Assembly: GCA_001584585.1 (NCBI GenBank) | Contig: LSYV01000019.1 | Span: forward strand, 872,252 to 899,516 | Source of the DNA: Gonium pectorale | Taxonomy: Eukaryota; Chlorophyta; Chlorophyceae; Chlamydomonadales; Volvocaceae | DNA length: 27,265 bases | Direction: 5' to 3' | Part shown: positions 1 to 24,500 of the stretch, one piece after another | Layout of the letters: each line of letters starts with the position of its first letter | Position numbering within the stretch: position 1 is the first letter of the stretch | Notes under the pieces: generated by a model | Seen by the model: only the letters and a program-made list of their open reading frames with translations | What the model was told of the DNA's origin: nothing | Database searches by the model: none | Position numbers and translations under genes: made by a program

Positions 1-78
1 AGATGTGCCGGGCGGACGGCTTGGGTATCTCAGATGCGCCGGGCGGACGGCCCCAGGTATCTCAGATGCGCCGGCTGG
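1..78. repeat. About 31-bp direct repeat, two and a half copies
   Basis: The unit starts AGATGYGCCGGGCGGACGGC and ends GGTATCTC. Copy 1 begins at 1, copy 2 at 32, and a third degenerate copy starts near 64 and decays. The array touches the window edge, so its true length is unknown. Confidence 0.75.
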
Positions 79-263
79 GACCCAGCCCGAGAGCTCAGAT
101 GCGTCGCCGAGCCCCCAGCAAAGACCAGAGATCTCTAAAAACCAGATGTCCAGCCCGGTAGCCTTTCCAGATCCGCGGTCGTCCCAGACCCGTCCGCCAT
201 ACCCTCCTGATAGCGTAACCCGGGGGTCATCCTCCAGGGAGGCTGCGTAAACCCTCTCGTGAT

Positions 264-320
264 CACGTTTTGAGTCCAGGGAGGGGAGCACGTGTCACGT
301 TTTGAGTCCAGGGAGGCTGC
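264..320. repeat. 21-bp direct duplication (CACGTTTTGAGTCCAGGGAGG)
   Basis: The same word occurs at about 264-284 and 296-316, and a shorter related word (TCCAGGGAGGCTGCGTAAACC-like) lies just upstream near 233. The second copy runs directly into a poly-T stretch and the TATTTAAG element, so the pair may be part of a promoter or of a decayed mobile element. Confidence 0.7.
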
Positions 321-334
321 TTTTTTTCCCCTGG

Positions 335-342
335 TATTTAAG
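335..342 (+). promoter_or_regulatory. TATA-like element TATTTAAG
   Basis: A run of eight T residues followed by CCCC and TATTTAAGG resembles a core promoter reading to the right. No coding region I can name starts downstream, so it could belong to an unrecognised transcript, to an LTR-type element, or be chance. Confidence 0.25.
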
Positions 343-2669
343 GCGTGCCTTTTCAGTCATGAGCAACCAGTACAACCTGTTACGTGGTTCAACCAGATAC
401 TCGCCTGAGCAGTCTAAAGCTTGAAGAGCTGAAGCAGACATAAGCCTCAAGCACTGGTTTTCTTCTGCCTGTAGCCTTCGAGGCACTACTTTGGGTCTCT
501 CTCCCTGGGCTGGGACTGAACGCACGTAGCACAAAGGCAACGGACCAGTGCACGGTGCTCTCCCTCCCCCTGTCCGAGATCCTCTCGCCGCCCTCGCCTC
601 AAGATCCCGAGCATCGGCCCAAGTCCCTTCATTGAGAAGGACTCAAGCGTAAAGTCTAGGCGTTAGGTGGAAACGGCTGCGGTTGTTAGGTAGAAAACGT
701 GCGTGGATTCGGATTCAGGAGGACCCGTGGGTCAGCCACATTCCAGGCGACCCGTCATACAATTCTGCTTCCGCTGTCGCATCTCGATACAAATGCCCGG
801 GTGGACCTACGTGCTGCGAAGGGCGCTGTACTGCTTCACATAAAAAAACGGTTGCATTGACAGTTGGTACGACACCTTGTCCAACCACACAAACAGACTT
901 TCACCACTAGGGTCCCCGTCATCATACGGCAGCCCTAGGACGAAAGGAAGAGCTGTCGATCCTCATTAGCCGGCAAGCGAAAAAATTGTCTGGATATTGG
1001 TAGCGCGCTGCCGCGGTAGCATTCCACACGACCTCCAGTGCAAATGGCTCCTGCCGCTCCGGGTGGCATCGCTGGCAGTGAGCTTGACAGGGTCGGTGGT
1101 GCCGCTGCCGCCGGCTCCGCATGGTCCTCCAAGAGCGCCACTCTGAAGGCGTTGGCCAGCTCGTCCGCGTGTTAAACCGCCAGTAATATGGGCTTTGGCC
1201 TGAAGGGGCACAGCCCCGAGAGGGCTAAGCTATGTTCTGCACGGAAGCAGCAGTACAGCTATCCCAAGCGCAAAGCGCTCTTTCTGTTCGGAGCGCGAAG
1301 CACTCTCCCTGCCATATCCGTCCCGGGAACGTTTAGAGGCACTAAGTTTCGAGAGATTCCGCTCTGTGGTCGGAGCATAGCGGCGTGCTGGGTACAGCAT
1401 AGCGGCGTGCTGTATGCACTTCACACCTGCAGCTGTGTCGCCCTCCTTGCGAATACGCCATCCTCCGTCCTACGTGAAATGCACTATGTCCAGATTCCAT
1501 TCCTCGAGTTCTCATGTTGACATGTAGGCAGTAGACGCGTCAGACTGCGGCAAATTGCAGCCCATGACGCAAAGAGAAACACGGTTTGCACGTCGTACAA
1601 GGCTTTCACCGTTTATTCTCCGTGACCGAAGGCATGCATTTATTCATATCTCTCCAGCGTCCTTCCTGTCCCCCCCCCCCAACGCACGACACCAAACTCT
1701 GAAGGGCTATGTGGCGCTAAGACTCCGATCCTAGGCAGGCAGGCAGGCATGGAGGATCCGCAAGGCAACAAGCACAATGTCCAACGCAGCTGCGGGCCGC
1801 CAGATCAGCGCTCGGCTGATAGCGCACGCCCCCCCGCCGCCATCCCTCCGCCCCACACGCAGACCACACGTTGACTGATGGTAAGCGCTGGACTACCGAG
1901 CACGCAGGCATCTGAATGCCAGAGTGCCAGAGTGCCCTGCTTGCTACAAGCGCATCAGTACGGCGAAGCTGGCTTGACGCACACGAAAGTAGAGGCGTAC
2001 AGCGAAGAAACAAAAGGGCGACGAATGCCGAAAAGAATGGCGGTTCAGGCAACGAGACTTGAGAGGGGACGGCTGCACAATAGGGCTAAAGAAAGAAGGC
2101 CAGCAAAGCAAGGGTGCGGACCCGCGGGACGGTCCTTCATACCAGCATGCGCATCCCCTCTGTCTGCCGTACGGAGCCGAACGCCCGCAGCCCGCCGCAC
2201 TCTATTCGTAATTAGCCGTCTGGCATTGCACAACAGTTTGACCGCAGCTCTCGCCCGAAGGGGGGCAGCGCGGCTTGATGATCAGTACGCAGCGTAGTTT
2301 GCATGCGGCCAGGCGCAGATAGCGCGCGGGGCGCGTGCAGCTCAGTCTCATGCAACCAGCTTGGTTAAGACCAGCCAAACGCTTTTCGCCCCACATTTCA
2401 GCTATCCTGATGTTCTGCCGCCGGTCGCCAGGCGGCTCAATGCAGCCGCATCAGAATGTAGACACTGATGCGCACAGTAGCAGTGCGGGCACCGCGCCGA
2501 AGACCCCTTACTGGGCAGGAGATAGGGCTTATAACTGCTCTATATCGTGGCATCTTGCATCGCTGCTTCTCGTGTCCTGCAATCGTCACGTCGTAACCCC
2601 AGCACCGTAACACCACTAGCAATGACCGAGTAGGCCTATCCCCGCCCCTCCGCTTCGGCGGCGGGCCCG

Positions 2670-16105
<13,436 letters not shown>

Positions 16106-18516
16106 TAGCGGCAGCGAGGCACGGGGGCGCAGCAACGAGCGGCGTTGCCCGCGCCCCCACCACTGCCGCCGAGAGTTGGTGAGGCTCGCTGCTGCAACTG
16201 CAGCTTGTCCAGGGGCCTCTGATGCTGCCAGCGGCGAGTAGCGGGGCAGGGAGCTTCCAGCAGTTGCAATCGTTGCATGTGCGGTCAGCCGATTTGGAGC
16301 CGACAAGACTGCCAAAACAGTTGCCGCACTTGCGCCGCTGTGCTCGCAAAAGCGGGCAGTGCGCGCAATATGCTCAATGCTAAGGGACCTTGGTCGCCGC
16401 GAGCTCTGTCGGCGTTCGCAGCGACATCGGCCAAGTTGTGGGCCAGCTGGATTAGCCAGGTGCATCACTACCAGACGCAAAAGGCATGAGTGCCTTGGTG
16501 GTCAGGTGCCTCCACGCGCTCAGAGAGCGGACTCTTCGGGCCTAGTTAGCGAAGTGACCCACGGGCCGTCGGCATACAACGTCAATGCGCTCTTGCTCAC
16601 GCTCCATTCGTTAGACGTTCCAATGTTCTGAGAGGTGGAAATTTCAAGGTCACGTACGAAGCAGCAAGGGAGCAAACATGGTGCAGTCGGGCTCCTAGGA
16701 CCCTTAGGCACGACAAGTTATCCCTAATGATTGTTACATACTACACAACATCTTGCGGCATTCGGAGTACACGAGGCAAGAGGCAAGCCTGCCTCAGACC
16801 TCAGGGAGGCCCAACTGCTTGCGTAGATCCCCAGATGTGCAGGCATGAAGCTGTCCGCGAATCCTCAAGAAGACCAATATGCCAACCGCCGTGCGGTGCA
16901 TGCGGGGCCACGCGTCCCTCCCATTGGCTCCTTTCCTCTTCGCTGTGGTCAGCGCGCACTCAACAGGCGGCGCGCCTGCTCCATGCGGTCACGCCCGGGC
17001 TGATTGGACGGCTGATCAAAGGCAGTGGCCACACACCATTGTTCCCGCCCAAATGTCAAAAGGCGGCCCTGAGCACATCCAGACATCAGTCACACGGCTG
17101 CCGTTACACAAGCCGTGGACGGACCGTGCCCGACGCACACCAGGCCGCATCGCATGTCGCCCGCGCTGTAAGCCTCCCCCTCCCCCTCCTCCTCCTCCTC
17201 CCCATAGCTGTGTTGCCATCTGCTGCCACCATCTGCGTGAACTTCACACCGACACATGCGCGAAATACGGCCTGCGTGTGCGCCACCCGGGGGAGTCGGG
17301 CGCGGAGGCGGAAGAGGCGCGCACCAGCCCGAAAACGGCAAAGACAGGCAGGCAATCGTGCATTCGACGCTGGAGCACCCAGGATGCAACGGGGCATCGT
17401 GCGCCTGCCTGTGCGGTGCATCATCACAAGCAAACAAGGCTAACAGCGAGCCAACCAGACGCGCCGTCAGAAAGCGCAGGGTCGCTCACCGCGGCCCCCG
17501 GCGCATGCGCACGGTACTGCCGGAGCGCTTGATGCAGCGGCGTTCACGTTATGTGAGTTAGCACGCATATGGGAACTCCCGAGGCGCTGCTAATCTGCGC
17601 TGCCGGTCGGGGAGCCCGACGGCGGGGCACGGCCAGGGCATGAAAGCGAACCGTCATCTGAGAGACCCCTTCCCTGAGCGGCACGGCGGAACGGCATGGC
17701 GCAGGCATGCACCAACATCTTGAACCCAGGAAGCGCTTTCCCAACGAACAGAAACTGAACAAAGAGCAGCACTCGCATGTACGCAAAACCTCCTCCACAA
17801 TCAAAAGGCTTGGATGAATGGTACACATCGTCACCAACACGCGGGGCCGTTCATACATGCCCAATGCGCCATTGTACACAGCGAATCCCGCCGGTCTCGC
17901 CAGACATTCTGCAAGAACGCAAGAGCACACCCACCCAGGCCCCGGGGTCCAGGACAGGCCTTCCAACGCACTACGCAAGAACTCCGCCGACATCGCCGGC
18001 ACCCCACACAGGCCCCCGCCACATGCTCCCGCCACACGCCGGCGTCCTAGCCAGCAAATTCCCCGGCATCCCCCGCATCACACACATGCTCCGCCGGCTC
18101 CACACGCCGGCGTTTTGACTACCAACGTGGCTGGCTCGACCCACAAAAGTGGGCCGGCTGATCCACGGGTACGGACTAGCAGGCAGAAGTACGACACGGC
18201 AGTGCGGTTCTACTCCCTGAGTGCATCCGTTGACAGGACGCACACGTGCCACGGCGCACCGCCGCACTATGTTCGGCGCCAGTGGACATGCCCCGCATCT
18301 AACCTAAACATTACCAGGACACAGACTGCCCCCGCCTAAATTCCGAATCTGCACTCTGAACCTGCACGCCGTCGTACCGCACAGCCTTCCTCGACGAATA
18401 TCTCATTCATTGTACACCTGACCATTGTACACCTCACCGGCCCCTGCCGCGTTTCAACCTGATGTACACGGCGCCACGATGACCAACTCATGCCGCCAGC
18501 CTCGCAGCACAGCGCC
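16106..18516. other. Intergenic: kinase 5' flank and EYA 3' flank
   Basis: The side near 16106 should contain the 5' UTR and promoter of the minus-strand kinase gene; its frame is open up to an ATG at 16480. The side near 18516 should contain the 3' UTR of the EYA gene. TGTAA (the usual algal poly(A) signal) on the minus strand is seen at 17104-17108 and 16734-16738, both far from the EYA stop, so the transcript end is uncertain. A pyrimidine run at about 17170-17205 and small direct repeats near 18030/18100 and 18408/18423 are present. No open frame here gives a protein I recognise, and the base composition is less GC-rich than the flanking genes. Confidence 0.6.
18408..18434. repeat. CATTGTACACCT direct repeat
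   Basis: The 12-base word occurs at 18408-18419 and 18423-18434, 15 bases apart, about 80 bases beyond the EYA stop codon. It includes the palindrome TGTACA. It probably lies in the EYA 3' UTR; no function can be assigned. Confidence 0.6.
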
Positions 18517-21179
18517 TCAGTCGAAGTACGCCTCACGCGCCGCCGCCAGCACCTCCTCCGCGCGGATCGCTGCCACGGGCCGCGGCATCCGCCACGGCCG
18601 CTCGCCCTCCGCCTCCGCCGCCCCGGGCTCTTCCGCCACCACCTCCGCCGCTGCCACAGCTGTCGTCACCGCTGGACCCGCACGGGACACGAGCCTCGAC
18701 CTTGCAGCCACCGCGGCTGCCCCCGCCGCCTCCGTCAGCGCGACGCGCACGAAGCCCCATCCCATCACGGTGGCCGCCCGCTCCTCCTCCGCGCCGTCGC
18801 CCACCGCGACAAAGGCGGCGCTGGGCCCGAAGCGGCTGCGGAGTGCTCGGAATGCGTCCAGCTTGGTGCGCCCGCTGGCGCTGTACACGTCCTGTGGGCC
18901 GCATATAAGGATGTCAAAGAAGAATGGAGGCGGCATGTACATGGCCTTGGGGCACATACCTTCCCGTCACCCTTGAAAGGACGAGTGGCCAGCCAAAAGG
19001 ACGCGGAAGGACGCGCAGCGGAAGGACGCCCCTTGACCGACGGGCATCACTCCTCGGTTGCCCTCCCGCCGCGACGCTAGCATAACTCCCACGTTGCACA
19101 CTCCGCTTTCGAGCGGCGTACCCCCACCCACCCACCCGGCTCCAGCCCCACCCCTTACCCGTATGTCAAAGTGCGGGTCCAGCCCCCAAAGCAGCAGCTT
19201 CCCCAGCGTGGCCACCAGGTGCCCTGCCGACACCAGCACGTGCCGCACGCCCCGAAACACAAGCGCCGGCGGTGCCCCCGCCTCCGCCATTACTCCCGGG
19301 CCTGGGCCTGCGGAGGAGGCATCGGCCGCCTCCGCCGCTGCCGAGACGCCCGCCAGCAGCCGTCGCGCCGCCGACACCCAGCCACCCGTCAGCCGCTCCA
19401 CCTCCGCCAGCGCCTCCGCCAGCGCGCGGCGGCCCTCCGCGCCGACGACTTCCGTGAGGCCCTCCGCGCCGCCCGCGTACACGGTCGCGATGCGCTCCAG
19501 GGTGGCGCGCGTGGCCACACCCCGGCGGCCAGCACCGGCCCTGCCGGCGTTGTTGTCGCCGCCGGCGGCGGGGCTGTCGGCGTCGGCCTCCGCCTGCGCA
19601 ATTGCGACGCTGGCCTCGGCCCACAGCTCGGCGAAGCTCATGGGGTCCACCGTGTCCAGCTGTCGGGGTGCACGGCAAGGGGGGTTCAAGGGAACAGTGG
19701 AGGGCGTGTGACGAGTACCCTGACGTGGGCTAGGGAGAGACTTCACGGTGCACAGGGACAGATGCGGGGTGAACGGACCTAGCTGTTGGTGATGCCGACA
19801 CCATCAGGCAGGGCTCCACAAGGGCAGCACGAGGCATGTGACAGGTGTCGCTTGGAGGGCGAGCAATCGTTAAGCCACCCGAGGCAGAGCTGCACTCGCA
19901 CTAGGCCGCGTGCCTCTTGCGCCCAGGCGCATGTCAGGAGGCAGCCACTCACCGCCCGAAAGTCCATGTGGTTGTCACAGAAGTCAAAGACAAAGTCCGC
20001 TAGCCGCTGGCCCAGCGCCGCCGCCTCCCGAGGCAGCGACGACTCCGCCACCGCCTCCGCCACGGCGCCGTCGGCGCCAGACTCGTCCGCCAGCGCCACC
20101 TTGGCGGCTGCGGAGGCTGCAGCGGCGCCGTCAGCGGGCCCGCGGCCGTGGGCCGCCGCGGCGGCGCGCGCGTAGGCGCCGCTGAGGAGTGAGTTGAAGA
20201 CGATGAGCGTTTCGTCCAGGTCCCACACCACCACCAGGTCTACTGCCTGCGGCAGTGCCGTCGCCGCAACGGCCTCAGCCGCTGGCGGGGGGACTACACC
20301 CGCAGACGGCCCTGAAGAGGGGGGCGTCGCGTCGACCGGCGTTACGTCGGCCGCAGGCTGCTGGCCAGGCGGCGCGCAGCCAGTGCCCGGACACCTATCG
20401 CCCGCAGCCTGTGGGGCCTGGGGCACCTGCGCAGCCCCCTCCTGCACTGGCGCCTGCGCCTGATGGGAGGAGGGCGCGGAGGGCTGCTGCTGTGGCGGCA
20501 GCGCGCCGGTGTAGTTCGCCCAACCCGCCCAGCCGTCCGTGGCGGCCCCTCCTGTCGGCGGCGCTGCCGACGCACCTCCCTGTTGGCCTATCGCCGTGGC
20601 CACCGCGCTGTGCCCGTGGTAGCTCCTCCAAGCGTACTGGTGCTCTTGGGAATGATGCCAATGGTAGTGCTGCGGGTGTTGGGCGTACGAAGGGTGAGGA
20701 TACGGCTGCACGTGCTGCTGCTGGTAAGGGTCGTGATAGTGCTGCGGGTAGTAGGCGGGTTGGGCGTGGGGCGCGTGGGGGTAGTGGTGGTAGTAGCCGT
20801 AGGGGTTATAGCTGGGGGCCTGCTGGTAGGGGCCTGGGTAGTGGTGGGTATGGTGGGGGTACTGCTGTGCCGAGGCCGAGGCCGGCAGGCCGTTGCCGAC
20901 GCCGGCTGGGTTCCAAGTCCCAGCAAGGTTTGGGCATGACGAGGCGTGCCCGGGACTGTGCTGAGAAGGACAGGCCGCTGGCCAACTGCTGTGATGCTGC
21001 GAGGCGTCCTCCGGCTTGGGCGCTTCGGCTCCCAGTGCCTGAAGGAAAGCCGACGAGCCATGCACGGCGGAGCCCCAGTCTCCAGTCACTCCAGTCTGCG
21101 AGACGTCCATCGCTGCCCATCCAGCGTTGACCTGCTCCTGCGTGGCCTGCGGTGGGCTATTGGCCCCTGTTGCAGTCAT
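18517..21179 (-). CDS. Eyes-absent (EYA) family HAD phosphatase, three exons
   Basis: Predicted magnesium-dependent phosphatase of the haloacid-dehalogenase superfamily; animal EYA proteins dephosphorylate tyrosine (including on histone H2AX) and act as transcription co-factors. Exons 19953-21179, 19159-19659 and 18517-18891 join in phase 0 to 700 aa. HAD motif I is VVVWDLDETLIVFNSLLSG with nucleophile Asp320 and Asp322. The middle exon matches the helical EYA insertion (RIATVYAGGAEGL, EVERLTGGWVSAARRLL) and ends with motif II, VLVSAGHLVATLGKLLLWGL (Ser553). Exon 3 has VYSASGRTKLDAF (Lys586) and motif IV, FVAVGDGAEEE (Asp608). Residues 1 to about 310 are low-complexity, with a Tyr/His/Gln/Pro-rich block at about 100-185. 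The start was put at 21179 because upstream sequence becomes AT-richer; the frame is open to an ATG at 21374. The C-terminal 80 residues are Ala/Val/Glu-rich, longer than the usual EYA end. Confidence 0.88.
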
Positions 21180-21583
21180 GATACCACAGGAATATTCCGA
21201 AGCGATGTTGCAGGAGTGCTGCAAAGCTGACGTAATCGAAGTGAGAAGTATGTGCGGTGGGTGTACATTACATACTGCAAGATTACTATGTTGGGATTTC
21301 CTCACAAAAGAGCAGAATGAGGTTGCCAGGCTGCCTTTTGGAGTTTTGCTCCGAGACCGACGAAGCATGCTCAATTGGCCGGAAGCCGGAGCCGGAGTGG
21401 TAATGTCCCTCCTAGTCCATTACATAGATTAAAATTGCTCCTCGTATTGCCTGCGTCAACTGTAACCTTCGCCCGCCGACAAAGGGCCCCCGCAAGGCGG
21501 ACATTGTCTCTAGCATCGCTGTAGAGGGCATCAGCTATCCTTTACGGAGCGACAAGAGCTAGCGGAGCGCCGCAACTAAACGG
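21180..21583. promoter_or_regulatory. Head-to-head spacer, probable bidirectional promoter
   Basis: The EYA start (minus strand) and the kelch-gene start (plus strand) are 404 bp apart and diverge, so both promoters and both 5' UTRs must lie here. The spacer is clearly AT-richer than the surrounding DNA, with TACATAGATTAAAATTG at 21421-21437 as the most TATA-like stretch and ATATTCC near 21192. No unambiguous TATA box or initiator can be assigned to either direction. Confidence 0.55.
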
Positions 21584-24500
21584 ATGGGCAGCGGGCGCGA
21601 CAAGCGGAAGAAGGCAAAGGAGCGTAAGGATGGTCCAGTTGCGGGCGCAGGTGAGACGTCGGTCAGTTGCGCGGCGCCGTCAGGTCGTCCTTTCGTCCTG
21701 GGGCACATGCCGGGGGGCGCCGGTTGGGGAGGGGCCAGCTCTCACCATGCCCCAGCTTGTCCCCATCCTCGTCCTCCACGATGGACATGCCGTTAGCTGG
21801 CGCGTGGGAGGGGAAAGGCGTTGGGTATCAATGGCGTGGCACAGGGTTTCGGGGACGCTGCGGGTGGTGAAGGAGAGGAAGGGAAACGGGTGGCGGCGGC
21901 CTGCGGGAGCTCTCCGCAAATGCAGGTGCGGCGACAGCGTGGCCTCCAGGGCTTCAGGAGCGCGGTGCGCCCAGCCGGGTTGTTTGCTAGGACTAAAGCA
22001 GACAGGACCTGTACGATGGGTCCCACCCCCGCCCTTCCTGTCCCTCGCACCTCGGCCTCCCATCCCCACTTCCCAGAAGCCCCCGAAGCCCATCCGCCGG
22101 CGCACGCTCCATCCCATCCGCGGGGAAGTTCATGCCGGCAAAGCTTCCCTAGTCAAATGTGTTTTTTCTCCTTAACCTCGTAGCTCGCCACCCACAGGGC
22201 CCATCAAGACCGAGAAGAAGACCGCCAAGAATGAGGCCAAGAAGGAGCGCCGCGCGGACAAGCGGCTAGCGGGTGCGCGGGTGACGCCGTACGTGTGGGG
22301 CCGCAGCGGAAGGAGGCCTGGCTGGTGATACCGTGGGCCGATTCCACCCGAGGCAAGGGAGCCCCTGGGGAGCAGGCGGCCAGTGGGTGCCCCAGACGCA
22401 ATGCCCACAGGGGAGGGAACAGCAGGGCGGGCTGACGCCACGGAACCCCAGTCCGCCCGGGGCGCGCCTTTCCTGGCGAGCGCACGCGTACCGGGGGCTG
22501 GGAGGGGAACAGGCGGCCAGCGGGTGCTAAAGACACCGTGTCCAAGCCCACCTGGCCGCATGGGGAAGGAGGGCTGGCCGGTGAACCTCACGCCGCAGCC
22601 GCTGTCGGGAATCTCTCGTGGCGTGCCATTCATCCGCGCCTGGGCAGGTGGGGGTGCAGGAGGGAACCTGCTGCCGCGGGCTCGCGGGGCTGCAGGGCTG
22701 CGGCACGGCTCAGCGGCACAGCGCAGAGCGGGCCAGGAGTGGGTCGAGGAAACTCCAGCGGCTGGATACTACTGTACGCTCCAACTCCGCATGCAAAGGC
22801 GGGGAAGAATCCCACCGAGAAGAGCGTCTCAGGCGCGCTGCCCATCTGGCCGGGTTTGCCCGTTCCCCAGAGGGGGTCCCGGCGCTTGTAGGCGCGTTAC
22901 GGCCCGCCGCGCTATCCGGGCGCCATAGCCGCCCCAGTCACTGCTGCCGTCACCGTCACCGCCACTTGCGTCCGTGCGCGGGGTGGCCGTGGGTGGCCTG
23001 GCCGAGGGTGACCTGGCTGTGAGTGGCCTGGCTGCGGGCGCCATCGCACCGCGTGGCGGAGACGACCGGCCCGGGTGCGGGTGCGGCCCAGCCGTGGAAG
23101 AGGCGCCCACGGCATCCGCACCTGTGGGAGCAGCGCGCGTCACACAGCAGCCGGCCGCGTGACCTTGCAGCTATTGTGGCTCTCGAGGATGGCACGGGCA
23201 CGCCCATGCGCTCGTTGTGGCTGTGGGCGATGGCACGGGCGCGGGCACGCCCCGCGTTTCCTGCTCGTGCAAACCCCCGCTACACACACTGTGACCCCCA
23301 CCCCCAGGCCCCCGAATGCTTCAGTCGGCGGACGGGGTGATGCTGCTGGATGCCAGAGCGTTCTCGTCAACCCCACGTTCTCACCCTCCCTGACCCTGGC
23401 CTGCCGCGGACCATCCTCCGCCCCCCCCCTGCACAGGCGACGAGGACGACATCGACGCGCTGCTGTTGCGCATGGCCTTGGAGGAGCGGCAGAAGAAGGG
23501 CGGGGTGGAGGTGCTGGCGGACTGCGACCCGCCCGGCCCGCGGGTCAGCGCGTCGTTCGTGCCCTACGTCACGCCGGTGAGTTCGCCGACGGGCTTGCGG
23601 GCGGGGAGCGGTTCCACGCACTATAAGCCGGAAACGTCTTCGTCGTTTCATTTCAGCACTATCACTCGGAGGGGAGGCGGGGCGGGCATTGGGCGCGGGT
23701 GGAGATTGGTGGTTGTCTCGGGAGGGCGAAGGCCGGGGCTGCGCCCTGCACAGGTGATCGTCAGTTTGGGTCTTGGAGTCGTATCGACTCTGCTACGGCT
23801 AGGTTGGCGGGACCGGGAGGCTCGGGCTTGCGCCGGCCCCTTGGGGGGCGAGGAGGTGCCGAGGACTCGGGGGTATTGCGTGAGAAGGTCTGCGGTCGAG
23901 TAGCCGTGTCCGTGGTCCCCCGGGCTGCCTCTCCGAGCTGCCTCTCCGGGCTGCCTCTCCGGGCAGCCTCTCCGGGCTGCCTCTCCGGGCTGCCTCTCCG
24001 GGCTGCCTCTTCGGGCACGGGGACGGCGACGTAGCGCCGAAGCCTACCGGGCCAGTGAGGGAGGGGCTGGCGGGAGGCAGTTATGGGAAGCGGAATGGGC
24101 GGGGAGAGCTCAACGGAACACTGCCGCCCCGGTGCTGCCGTACCAGGGTGCAACCTCCCGCACACGGCCCGCGTGCTTGTGCGGCTCAAGCGCGCCGCAT
24201 CGCTGCCCCCCCCCCCTCACACACTCCACACACGCACACGCACAGTCCTTGCTTGCTCGAGTGCAATCTTCGTGACACTGTCGGAGCACGCAGTTTGCAG
24301 CCGCGTACGCACACACGCTCCACACGCGGCCTCCCTCCTCTTCCTCGTCCGCACCGACTCCTCTCTCCCCTCAGCGCGGCTCCTTCATCTTCATGTTGGG
24401 CGGCGAGTACGTGGACGTAGCGACCGACAAGGTGCACGTGTACAAGGACCTGTACAGGTGGGGCCGCGGGCCGTGTGGGTCTTTTGCCCAGGTGGGTTAC

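Larger units (their letters stand above)
1..2669. other. Left flank without a recognisable gene
   Basis: No stretch here gives a protein I recognise in any frame, and the open frames are short with no shared motif. The left 320 bases carry short direct repeats and a TATTTAAG element, annotated separately. Positions 1730-1750 have four GGCA units in tandem. The stretch nearest 2669 should hold the 3' UTR of the minus-strand kinase gene. I looked for the algal poly(A) signal TGTAA on the minus strand between 1921 and 2669 and did not see one, so the transcript end is not placed. The sequence between about 200 and 1700 is less GC-rich than the coding regions, as expected for intergenic DNA or an old transposon remnant, but nothing identifies an element. 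Confidence 0.6.

Noticed and set aside
295..540. 81-residue minus-strand open frame downstream of the TATTTAAG element
   Set aside because: Wrong strand for that element, short, and without a recognisable domain.
1878..2297. 139-residue plus-strand open frame
   Set aside because: Basic, low-information composition with a competing minus-strand frame of similar size; no family recognised.
17170..17205. Pyrimidine tract followed by CCCATAG as a plus-strand splice acceptor
   Set aside because: No upstream donor-bearing exon or downstream coding exon could be found on the plus strand.
16727..18339. Plus-strand open frames in the kinase-EYA spacer
   Set aside because: No recognisable motif, mixed composition, and no start context or partner exons; more likely UTR and intergenic DNA.
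19058..20463. Long plus-strand open frames opposite the EYA gene
   Set aside because: They are antisense shadows of GC-rich coding sequence; the minus strand carries all the HAD motifs and phase-matched introns.
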